From NCBI RefSeq assembly GCF_009755355.1, contig NZ_WQLB01000018.1, positions 23,625-87,624 of the forward strand: a stretch of DNA of 64,000 nt, given 5' to 3'. Position 1 is the first letter of the stretch; each line of letters opens with the position of its first letter. This DNA is from Deinococcus arboris. Lineage in GTDB: Bacteria; Deinococcota; Deinococci; Deinococcales; Deinococcaceae. Positions 19,774 to 29,795 of this stretch are shown piece by piece. Made by a program: the position numbers and the translations under genes. A model generated the notes under the pieces. That model did not search any database and was not told the origin of the DNA. It was given only the letters and a program-made list of their open reading frames with translations.

Positions 19774-20808
19774 ATGGCGACCCCTGACCCGGCCCGCTGG
19801 CGCCTGACCGAAAGTGGGCGGCGCCGCGCACGGCTGTGGATTACCGGGCTGGCCAGCGCCGGTCAACTCGGCGCGGCCCTGCTGCTCAGCCGCGCTGGGT
19901 CGGGGCAGATATGGGAACCGCTGCTGGGCGGGGTCCTGTGTGCCGTGGCCTGCGCGCTGGTGGCCAGTTCGCGCATTCCGTGGCGCTGGGTGGATATCGG
20001 GCTGTTGGTGGCCGCCACCCTGAGCGTGGGGGGCCAGCTGCTAACGCATGACACGGGCGCGCCGCTGCCCCCCAGCGTGCAGTTTGCTGGCGTCTTTCTG
20101 TTCCTGACTGGATTTATCGTGCTGCCGGTGGGCTGGGGGGCACTGTATGCCGGGGGCGTGCTGGCAGTCTACAGCGCCGTCCTGCTGCGCAGCGGTGACC
20201 TGACGGCCCTGTGGCAGCTGGGCCTGGCCGGGCTCCTCAGCGCGTACCTGTCGGCCTTTGGCCGTACCATCTCGGCCGAGCGGGCCGAGGCCGAGGCCTT
20301 CGAGCGCCTGGCTCTGACCGACCCCCTGACGGGGCTGGACAACCGCCGCGCCATGATGGCCCGCCTTCAGAAAGCCGCGCACACCGGGCAGCCGGTCACG
20401 GCGCTGCTGCTGGATATTGACCGCTTTAAGGGCATCAATGACCGCCTGGGACACGATGTGGGGGACGAGGTGCTGCGCGAGGTGGGCCGGCGGCTGCGCG
20501 CGGCCGTGGGCACGCACGGCGCGGTGGCCCGCTGGGGCGGCGAGGAATTTCTGGTTCTGCTGGACGGCGCCGCGTCGGCCCAGGCCACCGGACAGGCGCT
20601 GCGTCAGGCAGTGCGGGCCGCGCCCATGGCCGGCGGCGTGACCGTGACCGTCAGCCTGGGCGGCGCGGCGCTGCGCGAGGTGGGCACCGTGGGCGAACTG
20701 CTGAAACTTGCTGACGCCCGGCTGTATGTCGCCAAGAGCAGTGGCCGTGACCGCGCCGAACTGAGCGTGCCTCAGCTGCATGAAGTGCAGATCCAGACCC
20801 TGGCCTGA
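19774..20808 (+). CDS. Membrane-bound diguanylate cyclase (GGDEF)
   Basis: A 344-residue protein. Residues 20-165 hold about five hydrophobic helices forming an uncharacterised membrane sensor, and residues 175-335 are a GGDEF domain with DIDRFKGIND and an intact active loop RWGGEEF (255-259). It should make cyclic di-GMP. The position of the RxxD inhibitory site is occupied by unrelated residues, so product inhibition may be absent. A TAGCAT -10 ends 5 nt before the ATG, suggesting a leaderless message. No partner gene is adjacent. Confidence 0.9.
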   Translation: MATPDPARWRLTESGRRRARLWITGLASAGQLGAALLLSRAGSGQIWEPLLGGVLCAVACALVASSRIPWRWVDIGLLVAATLSVGGQLLTHDTGAPLPPSVQFAGVFLFLTGFIVLPVGWGALYAGGVLAVYSAVLLRSGDLTALWQLGLAGLLSAYLSAFGRTISAERAEAEAFERLALTDPLTGLDNRRAMMARLQKAAHTGQPVTALLLDIDRFKGINDRLGHDVGDEVLREVGRRLRAAVGTHGAVARWGGEEFLVLLDGAASAQATGQALRQAVRAAPMAGGVTVTVSLGGAALREVGTVGELLKLADARLYVAKSSGRDRAELSVPQLHEVQIQTLA

Positions 20809-20908
20809 GGGTCAACACCCTGCCACCTGCCAGGGTCTACACCCCCTGCGGCCCCGCTGAAAAAGGCGGCCAGGGAACTTCTGACTAGAGGGTTTCGTAC
20901 CTGGCCGC

Positions 20909-21682
20909 ATGGAATTTACCTGGACAGCCAGCACGGAACGGGAACTGGACGCACAAGGGTCCAAGCTGCAAGTGCTGGAGTACAGCGCCGCGCCGATGGA
21001 GTCGCCAGTGAACGGCTACCATCAGCCCCTTTCGCGCCCCGGACGCTGGCGCCAGCTGGCCGTGCATGTGACAGGACAACCTGGGAGCGCCGTGCTGGAA
21101 CCCGGCGCGCTGCAATACCTGCGTGGCGACCTCGACATACAGGCGGTCAACGCAGGCGGCGGCAGCGGTCTGGGTGGGTTCCTGCGCGGGGCGGTAACGG
21201 CCGCCGCCACCGGCGAAGGGCTGTACAAGACCGCGTATAAGGGTAGCGGCATCCTGTACACCGAGCCCACGCGCCTGCACCTTTTGCTGGGCGAACTGCG
21301 CGGCGAGTCGCTGATCGTGGATGACGGCGCCTTCGTGGCCTGTGTGGGCGACGTGCAGGTGGGCCGCCACATCAACCACGGTTTTGCTCAGGCGGTGGGC
21401 AGCGGCGAGGGCCGGGTGCAGCCCAAGTTGACCGGCAGCGGCCTGTTTGCCCTGAAAAGCCCCGTGCCGCCCGAAGAATTTCAGGTGCTGGAGCTGAACA
21501 ACGAGACCCTGAAGGTGGACGGCAATCTGGTGGTGGCTTATACCGATGGCCTGGAGTTCAAGGTGGAACGCAGCGCGCGCGGCCTGCTGGGCAGCGGCAA
21601 AACCGGCGAGGGTTTTGTCCAGGCCTACCGGGGCACCGGCCGGGTGTGGCTGGCGCCTACCCTGCCCCTTCACCTGAGTTAA
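20909..21682 (+). CDS. AIM24 family protein
   Basis: A 257-residue beta-rich protein of the AIM24/DUF124 family, characterised by repeated turns such as [22 protein letters not shown] and a C-terminal [14 protein letters not shown]. Mitochondrial relatives affect inner-membrane organisation; bacterial function is unknown. A TACCTG-like hexamer ends 5 nt before the ATG, so the start may be leaderless. A modest hairpin follows the stop. The neighbours give no clear pathway. Confidence 0.85.
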   Translation: MEFTWTASTERELDAQGSKLQVLEYSAAPMESPVNGYHQPLSRPGRWRQLAVHVTGQPGSAVLEPGALQYLRGDLDIQAVNAGGGSGLGGFLRGAVTAAATGEGLYKTAYKGSGILYTEPTRLHLLLGELRGESLIVDDGAFVACVGDVQVGRHINHGFAQAVGSGEGRVQPKLTGSGLFALKSPVPPEEFQVLELNNETLKVDGNLVVAYTDGLEFKVERSARGLLGSGKTGEGFVQAYRGTGRVWLAPTLPLHLS

Positions 21683-21706
21683 GCGCGGCAAGCATATGGA
21701 ACAGAC

Positions 21707-21733
21707 ACGCGGCGGACTGGCCGCGTTGTTTGT
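21707..21733 (+). terminator. Probable terminator after the AIM24 gene
   Basis: ACGCGGC / GCCGCGT (7 bp, 6-nt loop) followed by TGTTTGTTG, 25 nt after the stop codon. The stem is short but the tail is T-rich. Confidence 0.55.
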
Positions 21734-22120
21734 TGCGGCAAATGAATAGGCAGGTACTGCTGAAGAACAGCAGACCGAACGGGCAATAGGTCAGTACGAA
21801 CACGACGCTGTTCAATCCAGCTTCTGTGTGTTGTGGATGAAGCGGGAACCATGCACCAGAGCCGGGTGCATGGCCTTCACAGAGCCAGCAGGTGGGTGTC
21901 TGAATCGTTCCTCGGTGCGCTGCAAACAGGCCAGTGGGCGGGGCACCTCTGGGCCAATTGGCGCAGGACGGGCGCGCAGAGCGTCACTATGCTGAACATA
22001 CGACCTCCCCGAGGTTCAATTGGCGAACCGACCCGGCTCGCTCCAGCCCCTGCGCGGCCTCCGCTGATTCGCCTGCCCGGACAGGCGCCGCCGCCCCACG
22101 CCCCTGTCTTCCGGCCTGCC
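21734..22120. other. Intergenic stretch before the AAA ATPase
   Basis: About 390 bases with no convincing gene. The frame of the AAA protein stays open through most of it, but its codon pattern and residue content do not look coding. A TATGCT hexamer at 21988-21993 could be the -10 of the AAA gene, which would give a leader of roughly 120 nt. Confidence 0.35.
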
Positions 22121-23461
22121 ATGAACATCCCCGACCCGCTGACCCTCTGGCGAGAGCTGGAGGCCGCCGTCCGCCACACCCTCACCCACAATGAACTGGC
22201 TCAGGGCGGCTTGCTGATCGCTCTGCTCAGCGCCGTTGCCGTGCAGGCCCGCAGCGTGCCGGCACAGACGGTTGGGTGGCTCAAGGGCCGCTTTACCGTC
22301 ACGCTGGACGTGCAGGGCGACGACCCCGCCTTTCCGTGGCTGGCCGCCTGGCTGGCGGCGCAGCCGGTGGGGCGGCACCTGCGCCATCTGGGCGTTGTGA
22401 CCCGCTTCAACGAGCAGATGGGCGGCCAGAACCTCTGCCTGGGCACCGACCGCGACGGCGACGAGGTCAACGTGCGCCTGGTGCCGCTGAGCGGCCAGGT
22501 GCTGCTGCGCTACCGGGGCCACTGGCTGCTGGCGCGCCCAGCCCGCACCCAGCGCCAGGCGCAGGGCCGAGCATCCGGTGGCTTTGACCACAGCCTGACC
22601 TTCCGGCTGCTGTCGGGCGCGCGCCACCTCATCCCCGACCTGCTGCGCGACGCCTACCAGGCCACCGCCGGGCAGGGCGACGGCCGCATTGAGATCCACG
22701 TGCCCAGCTACGACAGCTGGAGCCTGGCCGAACGCCGCCTGGCCCGGCCGCTGGGGAGCCTGATGTACGACGGCACGCTGCTGGAGAGCCTGCAGGGCGA
22801 CCTGCACAGCTTTTTTCAGGACCGCGAGTGGTACGCCGATATGGGGATTCCTTACCGGCGCGGCTACCTGCTGCACGGCCCGCCCGGCAACGGCAAAAGC
22901 AGCCTGGTGGCGGCACTGGCCGGCACTTACGGCCTGAACGTCTGCGTGCTCAATCTGGCCACCCCAGAGCTGACCGACGACCGCCTGAACACCCTGCTGG
23001 GAAACCTGCCCCGCCGCGCCCTGCTGCTGCTGGAAGACATTGACGCCGTGTTCCTGGGCCGCGAGGCACGCGCGCCGACCGTCAAACTGTCTTTCAATGG
23101 CCTCCTCAATGCCCTCGACGGCGTAGCGGCGGGCGAGGGCCGCGTGACCTTTATGACCACCAACGACCTCGCCGGACTGGACCCGGCCCTGATTCGGCCC
23201 GGCCGCGCCGACCGGCATCTGCACTTGGGCAACGCCTCGCCCGCCCAGGTGGCCGGGATGCTGCGCCGCTTCTGGCCCGCTTGGAGCGCCGAACAGGTGG
23301 ACGCCCTGGCCGCACGCGTGCCGGGCGGGCTGCTGAGCATGGCCCGCGTGCAGGAATTCCTGCTGGAACGCCGCGCTGACGAGGCCGCCGTGATGCGCGA
23401 CTGGGCCGGGCTGGTGGGCACCCCCTGTCCCACCCGCTTAAAGCTGGCCGCAGCCGGCTGA
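22121..23461 (+). CDS. BCS1-like AAA ATPase
   Basis: About 446 residues. One hydrophobic helix (residues 29-43) is followed by a BCS1-type N-terminal domain and an AAA domain. Walker A is GPPGNGKSS (253-261), Walker B LLLLEDIDAVF (about 303-313), and the arginine finger region is LIRPGRADRHL. Mitochondrial Bcs1 moves folded Rieske protein across the inner membrane; the bacterial homologues are mostly uncharacterised. The ATG at 22121 is chosen because the recognisable domain begins there; no ribosome site is visible and an in-frame ATG at 21989 is an alternative. A GC-rich inverted repeat follows the gene. Confidence 0.82.
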   Translation: MNIPDPLTLWRELEAAVRHTLTHNELAQGGLLIALLSAVAVQARSVPAQTVGWLKGRFTVTLDVQGDDPAFPWLAAWLAAQPVGRHLRHLGVVTRFNEQMGGQNLCLGTDRDGDEVNVRLVPLSGQVLLRYRGHWLLARPARTQRQAQGRASGGFDHSLTFRLLSGARHLIPDLLRDAYQATAGQGDGRIEIHVPSYDSWSLAERRLARPLGSLMYDGTLLESLQGDLHSFFQDREWYADMGIPYRRGYLLHGPPGNGKSSLVAALAGTYGLNVCVLNLATPELTDDRLNTLLGNLPRRALLLLEDIDAVFLGREARAPTVKLSFNGLLNALDGVAAGEGRVTFMTTNDLAGLDPALIRPGRADRHLHLGNASPAQVAGMLRRFWPAWSAEQVDALAARVPGGLLSMARVQEFLLERRADEAAVMRDWAGLVGTPCPTRLKLAAAG

Positions 23462-23507
23462 GACAGACCCGCCGAGCGAGTGAGAGAGCGTAGGGATGCC
23501 GCGATAT

Positions 23508-23545
23508 GACGGCGCAACCGGGAGGTGACCGTCTGCGCCGTCCTT
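23508..23545 (+). terminator. Possible terminator after the AAA ATPase
   Basis: GACGGCGCA / TGCGCCGTC (9-bp perfect stem, 17-nt loop) followed by a weak CTTGAT tail. Confidence 0.4.
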
Positions 23546-23601
23546 GATCAGTGCCACTTGCCTGCACGCTCTAGTGCCCCAGCACGCGACCCCGTGCCAG
23601 C

Positions 23602-24534
23602 ATGGGCCGGATGCTGAACGCCCTGGGAACCGTCTTGCTGCCCGTCTTCGTGGTGGCGGGGCTGGGGGCGCTGCTGTCCAGCCGGCTGCCCATAGACCAG
23701 GCCACGGTGGCCCGCCTGACGCTGTATCTGCTGTCTCCGGCGCTGGTGCTGAACGTGCTACTCACCACGCCCATCCAGGCGGGCGAAATCCTGGCCCTAG
23801 GCGCGGCCTACGCCCTGACGGTGGCCGGGTGCCTGGCGCTGGGCTGGCTGTGCGGTCTGGGTGCGCCGCAAGCCGAGCGGCGCGGCCTGATGGCAAGTGT
23901 CAGCCTCTGGAACAGCGGCAACATGGGCCTGCCTATCGCCCTGTTTGCCTTTGGCCAGACTGGCTTTGCCCAAGCGACCCTCCTGTTTCTGATGTCCTTT
24001 GTGACGGTGTATCTGGTCGCGCCACTGGTGTACAGCGCTGGCGTGCGGACCGAGGGTCAGCCGCGCGCTGGGCTGGGCGCCGGGCTGCTGAATATGGTGC
24101 GCTTGCCGGCGGTCTGGATGGTCGGCCTGGGGGTGGTGCTGCGGGCCCTGAACGTGACCCTGCCTACGGGTCTGGCCCGCAGCGTCGAACTGCTGGCCCA
24201 GGCTACGCTGCCGGTGGTCCTGCTGTCATTGGGCCTGCAACTGGGCGCGGGAGGTTGGCCCCGCTTGACCCGCCGTGTGTGGCTGGCAGTCGCGGCGCGG
24301 CTGGTGGGCGGGCCGCTGCTGGCGCTGGGGGCCGGCTGGCTGTGTGGCCTGGATGGTCAGGCGCTGGCGGTCTTGGTGCTGTCGGCCAGTATGCCCACGG
24401 CGGTCAATGCCCTGCTGATGGCCCGCGAATATGGCAGCGACGCCGAAACGGTGGCGCGCGCCGCCTTTTTGAGTACCCTACTGAGTCTCCCCACTGTGGC
24501 CGGGGTGGTGGCCCTGCTGCCCCGCCTGAACTGA
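23602..24534 (+). CDS. AEC-family (auxin efflux carrier-like) membrane transporter
   Basis: A 310-residue membrane protein with about ten helices arranged as two inverted halves. Family features are the broken helices around WNSGNMGLPIALFAFG and SASMPTAVNALLMAREY. Bacterial AEC members (MdcF, MleP types) carry malonate, malate or similar organic acids or amino acids; the substrate here is unknown. The ATG at 23602 is the first of two (the other at 23611). The gene is followed by copies 2 and 3 of the promoter-terminator repeat. Confidence 0.88.
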   Translation: MGRMLNALGTVLLPVFVVAGLGALLSSRLPIDQATVARLTLYLLSPALVLNVLLTTPIQAGEILALGAAYALTVAGCLALGWLCGLGAPQAERRGLMASVSLWNSGNMGLPIALFAFGQTGFAQATLLFLMSFVTVYLVAPLVYSAGVRTEGQPRAGLGAGLLNMVRLPAVWMVGLGVVLRALNVTLPTGLARSVELLAQATLPVVLLSLGLQLGAGGWPRLTRRVWLAVAARLVGGPLLALGAGWLCGLDGQALAVLVLSASMPTAVNALLMAREYGSDAETVARAAFLSTLLSLPTVAGVVALLPRLN

Positions 24535-24611
24535 AAAGCAATGCATAAGCGCGCCGCAGAGAACTGAGGATGGCCGTCCAGCACAGGGTTTTCCGACCCC
24601 TTGGTTGAGTC

Positions 24612-24683
24612 TTGACGTGCGCTGCATACCGCGCTATTCTTTTCTTATCACCGTCCGAGAAGGGCGGCTTTTTCGTTATGGGT
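24612..24683 (+). repeat. Promoter-terminator repeat, copy 2
   Basis: TTGACG (24612-24617), a 17-nt spacer containing GCTGCATACCGCGC, and TATTCT (24635-24640), followed by TTATCACCGTCC, a short loop, GGGCGG and five T. The layout is identical to copy 1, with sequence differences outside the core boxes. Confidence 0.7.
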
Positions 24684-25109
24684 CTCTGGCGGCCAGCTTG
24701 GACAGGAACCTGCCATAGAAGCAGCCTGCATACACTTCTTGCTCAACAGTCAGTTCAATGCCTTGCTGGACACGCTTTTTCAGGTTGTCTGGCTGGACTT
24801 GACCCCGGCTGCATACCGCGCTATCTTAGTTTTATCACCGCCGAAGAAGGCGGGTTTTTTATTTTGGTCAGCTTGCGGGCCTGACAGGCCGCTGTCAGAA
24901 CGCCGGTACACACTAGAGGCAATGCGAATCCCTGGCTTTCGGAGTCTCCGGCAGGCGAAGGTGGAATGGCGGGTCAAGTACGGCAATCGCTGCAATGGCG
25001 GGCGCACGGGCCGGATCAAGGTGCGCGTTCCCAAGCCGCACCGGCGCGGGGCGTAGAGCAAGCCACCCGGCGCATGTGGACCAGAGGGAGCGGCCGGTAG
25101 GGTGACCCT
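24684..25109. other. Repeat-bearing intergenic region between the AEC and VOC genes
   Basis: This 426-base stretch contains repeat copy 3 and a 7-bp inverted repeat, CTGACAG-N4-CTGTCAG (24881-24898). It also holds a 44-codon very basic open frame (24922-25056) that lacks a ribosome site and family resemblance. The rest shows nothing recognisable. Confidence 0.4.
24799..24864 (+). repeat. Promoter-terminator repeat, copy 3
   Basis: TTGACC (24799-24804), a 17-nt spacer again containing GGCTGCATACCGCGC, and TATCTT (24822-24827), followed by TTATCACCGCCG, a purine loop, GGCGGG and six T. The stem here is CCGCC/GGCGG where the other copies have CCGTCC/GGGCGG, so base changes on one side are matched on the other. 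Confidence 0.7.
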
Positions 25110-25532
25110 GTGACCACCGACCCCGTCTCGCTGGTGCCCGTCACCGAATGGGCCCCGCTGGTGCCCGAATTGATGACCAGCGACCTGGCCCGCAGCCTGG
25201 ACCTCTATACGCGCCTCTTTGGCTTCACCCTGCACTACACCCGGCCCGGCTTTGCCTACCTAAGCCTGGGTCGGGTGCAGTGGATGCTGGAACAGGCGGA
25301 GCCGGACAAGGCGTGGCAGACAGGCCCGCTAGAGAGGCCTTACGGACGCGGCATCAATTTTCAGATTCAGGCGCCGGACTTGGGCGCCCTCCATGAGCGG
25401 CTGACGGCGGCCAGCTACCCGCTGTTCCAGCCCCTGCACACCGCCACCTACGCCGAGGGCGACACCCTGCACACCGTGCGGCAGCTACTGGTTCAGGACC
25501 CCGACGGCTACCTGCTGCGGTTCACCGATTAA
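25110..25532 (+). CDS. VOC superfamily (glyoxalase / bleomycin-resistance-like) protein
   Basis: A 140-residue protein made of two beta-alpha-beta-beta-beta modules, with SLDLYTRLFGFTLHY in the first and [15 protein letters not shown] at the end, as in bleomycin-resistance and related proteins. The C-terminal metal glutamate of many VOC enzymes is replaced (DGYLLRF), so it may bind rather than transform a ligand. The GTG at 25110 has TAGGGT ending 6 nt upstream, a leaderless layout. It is convergent with and overlaps the next gene by 4 nt at the 3' ends. Confidence 0.82.
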   Translation: MTTDPVSLVPVTEWAPLVPELMTSDLARSLDLYTRLFGFTLHYTRPGFAYLSLGRVQWMLEQAEPDKAWQTGPLERPYGRGINFQIQAPDLGALHERLTAASYPLFQPLHTATYAEGDTLHTVRQLLVQDPDGYLLRFTD

Positions 25533-25981
25533 AGGCGCTGCGCGGCAATCAGGCCTGACAGCCGTTCCAGGCGGCCCCGCAGTGCCAGCAGGTAGACGGG
25601 CGGCGGGACCTCCTCACCGTAGGTCCAGGCCCGCACCCCGCCCTGCTCGCCCGCCAGCAGCTGGTCGAGCACCCGCAGCAGCATGGCGCGGCCCGCCTGA
25701 TGTTCGGCCAGCAGCTCGGGCAGGGTCATCCCGGCCAGAGGCGCCGTGGTGCGCAGGGGCAGGCCGTCCAGCCGGCCTTCCAGACCAATTCGCATCTCCA
25801 TCTGGATCTTGCGCTCCATGCCAATGGCGGCGCGCAGGGTCTCCTCGGCGCCGGCGGCCCAGCCCTGCGGGTCTAGGGGCGCGGGCGGCAAGTCGGCCAA
25901 GGCGCGGCGCACGGCGGCCAGGTCGGCGGTCGCCGCCTCCCGCTTGGGGGCGTCCAGGGGATGCGGTTCGGGGGCGGTCAT
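25529..25981 (-). CDS. Hypothetical protein, helical
   Basis: A 150-residue protein I do not recognise. It is predicted mostly alpha-helical, with a central [20 protein letters not shown] segment and a leucine-rich helix ([20 protein letters not shown]). A distant DinB-like four-helix fold is possible, but the histidine ligands are not evident. The ATG at 25981 gives a 40-nt divergent spacer to the next gene, whose promoter lies inside it. The GC-skewed codon pattern is typical of its neighbours, which supports a real gene. Confidence 0.6.
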   Translation of the reverse strand: MTAPEPHPLDAPKREAATADLAAVRRALADLPPAPLDPQGWAAGAEETLRAAIGMERKIQMEMRIGLEGRLDGLPLRTTAPLAGMTLPELLAEHQAGRAMLLRVLDQLLAGEQGGVRAWTYGEEVPPPVYLLALRGRLERLSGLIAAQRL

Positions 25982-26008
25982 GGGCCCCAGTCTGCCGCAT
26001 GGGGCCGC

Positions 26009-26014
26009 TATGCT
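26009..26014 (+). promoter_or_regulatory. Leaderless -10 box
   Basis: TATGCT, 7 nt before the ATG at 26022, in a 40-nt divergent spacer with no room for an untranslated leader. Confidence 0.55.
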
Positions 26015-26021
26015 GCACCTT

Positions 26022-26507
26022 ATGCAGCACACCCGCACCTGGTCTGACGTGTATGGCAGCGCCCGCGCCCTGTTTGAAGGCCGCGCCGGGGGGCACGCCT
26101 GGCTGGTCGCCGCGCCCCCCGACCTGGCCGCCCCGCTAGCCGAGGCCCTGGCGCGTGTGGACGGCAAGGGCCGCGTGGCGCTGGTGGTCCACGACGGTCT
26201 GACGCCCCTGCTGGCCGCGCTGAATGAAGAACAGCCGCGCGGCGTGGTCGTGGTGGCTGGGCAGGCGTTGGCCGGCGGGCCAGCGATGACGGTGCCCGAA
26301 CGCTATGTAGCGGGCGACGGCGCGGCCTACCAGGAAGGAGGCGAGTTTCCGGCCTGGACGGGCGACACCGGCACCGAGGGCCCTCAGAGCGAATGTGCCC
26401 CAGCCAGTGCCGCCGCCCTGCTGGGCCTGCCGGTGGTGGTGACCACACCGGCCCAGGTGGCCCAGACCCTGATGGCCTGGATGGACCGCACCCCGCACGG
26501 CCGGTAA
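26022..26507 (+). CDS. Hypothetical protein
   Basis: A 161-residue protein with no recognised family. It has an alpha/beta look with repeated hydrophobic strands ([37 protein letters not shown]), suggesting a small Rossmann-like or flavodoxin-like fold; no catalytic motif is seen. The ATG at 26022 is supported by a TATGCT hexamer (26009-26014) that ends exactly 7 nt upstream, the classic Deinococcus leaderless promoter. It diverges from the helical hypothetical gene. Confidence 0.6.
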   Translation: MQHTRTWSDVYGSARALFEGRAGGHAWLVAAPPDLAAPLAEALARVDGKGRVALVVHDGLTPLLAALNEEQPRGVVVVAGQALAGGPAMTVPERYVAGDGAAYQEGGEFPAWTGDTGTEGPQSECAPASAAALLGLPVVVTTPAQVAQTLMAWMDRTPHGR

Positions 26508-26667
26508 GAAGGCCCCCGAGCCCACCAGTGGCCAAGAGGAGAACAGCGCTCCTCTGGGCGGAGCGTATGCACGCCAGCCCGTTCCCGATGGAGTGGCGTA
26601 ACCGACGCCATCGGCAGAGGACCGCCCGGAACAGTTGGCGTGCGCGCCGCGTTTTACACTGCCGCGC

Positions 26668-27966
26668 GTGAGTTCGCCCGGCCCCTCCCCTGCCCATCTG
26701 GACCCGGTGGTGCGCCACCTGTACGTGCACGTGCCGTTTTGCCCCACCATCTGCCCCTACTGCGACTTTCATGTCCTGACGCGGCGGGCCGGGCTGGTGG
26801 AACAGTACCTGGCGAAACTGGACGAGGACGCCGCGCGCCTCGCCGGCACCTACGCCGTGGACCTGGACACGGTGTACCTGGGGGGCGGCACCCCCAGCTT
26901 TCTGCGGGACGAGGAACTGCGCGCGCTGGTGGGCAGCGTGAGACGGCACCTGGGCTGGGGCCGGCGGGAAAACACCTTGGAAGTCAACCCCGGCACCGTG
27001 ACGCCCGCCCGCGCGGCCCACTGGCAGGCGCTGGGCTTTGACCGCGCCAGTGTGGGCGTGCAGAGCCTACATGACCCCACCCTGAAGTTCCTGGGCCGCC
27101 AGCACGACGCCGCGCAGGCCAGAGAGGCCGTCTGCACCCTGGTGGGCCGGGGAATGCGGGTCAGCGGCGACCTGATTACGGCGGTGCCCGGACAACCGCT
27201 GGACGCCGATATCCAGGGCCTACTGGACCTGGGGGTGGGCCATGTCAGCGCCTACACCCTGACCATAGAACCTGGCACCGAGTTTGCCCGCCGGGGCGTC
27301 ACGGTGCACGAGGATGACGAGCGCGCCGGCTTTGAACGCACCGAGGCGCTGCTGACCGCCGCCGGCCTGACCCGCTACGAGATCAGCAATTACGCGCGCC
27401 CTGGGCAGGAATCGCAGCACAACCTCGCCTACTGGCAGGGCCGCACGTATCTGGGGCTGGGGCCGGGGGCGGCGGGGCATTACCCGGCTTTGCCGGGGGT
27501 TGATGGTCGCAGGTTGATGGGTGATGGAAGGGGCGGGGTGGCGGATGGCGAAGTGCGGGTTGAGGGGCCAAGGGGCCAAGGAACCGGGGAGGGACGGGCT
27601 TCTCCAAAGTCCACGTCCCATTCACCATTTCCCACTCACCACTCCCCCCTCACCCTGCGCCGCACCACTCCCCACCTGCACGACTGGCTGGCGGGCGAGA
27701 CGGGCGAGGCCGAGCCGATTCACCCACACGACTACGTGACCGACGCTCTGTTCATGGGCTTACGGTTGCGGGATGGCCTCAATCTGGCCGACCTTTCGCG
27801 GCGCAGCGGGGTGGATGTGGCTGGGCTGTACGCCGCGCCTCTGGCGGCCAATGTGGCGCGTGGCCTGCTGACCCTGGACGGCTCCCAGTTGCGGGCCACA
27901 CCGCAGGGCTGGTGGGTGCTGAACCGCGTGGTGACGGACTTCCTAGAGGCAGCCCCTAATCACTGA
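26668..27966 (+). CDS. hemW: Radical SAM HemW-like protein
   Basis: A 432-residue radical SAM protein. The 4Fe-4S motif CPTICPYC (Cys25, Cys29, Cys32) has the CX3CX2C spacing, and [16 protein letters not shown] and GVQSLHD are family motifs. HemW binds haem and is thought to deliver it to respiratory proteins; it is often mis-annotated as coproporphyrinogen oxidase HemN. The GTG at 26668 has TACACT ending 7 nt upstream, so a leaderless start is likely. Between [13 protein letters not shown] and [13 protein letters not shown] there is an in-frame low-complexity insert of about 50 residues (roughly 277-328), rich in Gly/Arg then Ser/His/Pro, which is probably a repeat element captured in the gene. 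Confidence 0.9.
   Translation: MSSPGPSPAHLDPVVRHLYVHVPFCPTICPYCDFHVLTRRAGLVEQYLAKLDEDAARLAGTYAVDLDTVYLGGGTPSFLRDEELRALVGSVRRHLGWGRRENTLEVNPGTVTPARAAHWQALGFDRASVGVQSLHDPTLKFLGRQHDAAQAREAVCTLVGRGMRVSGDLITAVPGQPLDADIQGLLDLGVGHVSAYTLTIEPGTEFARRGVTVHEDDERAGFERTEALLTAAGLTRYEISNYARPGQESQHNLAYWQGRTYLGLGPGAAGHYPALPGVDGRRLMGDGRGGVADGEVRVEGPRGQGTGEGRASPKSTSHSPFPTHHSPLTLRRTTPHLHDWLAGETGEAEPIHPHDYVTDALFMGLRLRDGLNLADLSRRSGVDVAGLYAAPLAANVARGLLTLDGSQLRATPQGWWVLNRVVTDFLEAAPNH
27490..27653. repeat. Low-complexity repeat insert inside hemW
   Basis: The left arm is built of GGTTGATGG/GGTGATGG words and the right arm of CCATTCACC/CCACTCACC words, giving an imperfect inverted repeat. It is translated in frame as a Gly/Arg-rich then Ser/Pro/His-rich segment unlike any part of HemW. 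The flanking protein aligns to the family without it, as far as I can tell by eye. Confidence 0.55.
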
Positions 27967-28038
27967 CCACCGGGAATTGTGAATCGCCCGCGTCCAGCTA
28001 TGCGGGCAGGTGGGTCAGCTGGACGCTAGACTGGCCCC

Positions 28039-29442
<1,404 letters not shown>

Positions 29443-29458
29443 GAGGCAGCTCGCCTTC

Positions 29459-29489
29459 GTCCCCAGACCAATTGGCTGGGGACTTTTCT
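29459..29489 (+). terminator. Terminator after lpdA
   Basis: GTCCCCAG / CTGGGGAC (8 bp, 9-nt loop with a CCAATTGG core) followed by TTTTCTCTT, 17 nt after the stop. Confidence 0.8.
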
Positions 29490-29520
29490 CTTCGGTAGAC
29501 GAGAGAACGAGACTCGCGCC

Positions 29521-29669
29521 TCATACGGATTCCCTCTGTAACGCCAACAACCCAGCATCCCACTGGGTTGCCAACTCCACGCCCGGAACCCGTTTTTCTC
29601 CCACTCGCTCCGCTCGAATTGAATCGTTTTTGTAAACAATTCAATCGGAGTTCGCATCAGACAGAATCC
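29521..29669. repeat. Small repeat element, copy B (partner of 12611-12798)
   Basis: It begins TCATACGGATTCC and ends with a 33-base block matching copy A at 26 positions. It contains an internal dyad (ATTGAAT-N14-ATTCAAT, 29617-29644) and a hairpin, CAACCCA/TGGGTTG. It has no coding frame. The two copies differ in length (149 versus 188), mostly in the middle. Confidence 0.6.
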
Positions 29670-29795
29670 AGCTGCACCGCTGACAAATTGGGAGGTCAAG
29701 GCTGGGTCACCTCTACGCCCGCTCGTCCGCTTGCTCTCTCGCCCCGCTTAGATTTCAGCGTTTGCCGGAGTGCTCATGACCTCTTCCCGCGCCCT

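Noticed and set aside
21833..22120. N-terminal extension of the AAA ATPase
   Set aside because: The frame is open, but residue composition is unlike the rest of the protein and BCS1-type proteins begin at about the chosen ATG.
24922..25056. 44-codon basic small protein between the repeats and the VOC gene
   Set aside because: No ribosome site, no well-placed -10 box, no family resemblance; the codon pattern is not clearly that of a gene.
25529..25981. Assignment of the helical hypothetical protein as DinB
   Set aside because: The four-helix outline is compatible, but no histidine triad could be placed.
26663..27966. hemN (oxygen-independent coproporphyrinogen oxidase)
   Set aside because: The CX3CX2C cluster without the extra cysteine and the overall length fit HemW rather than true HemN.
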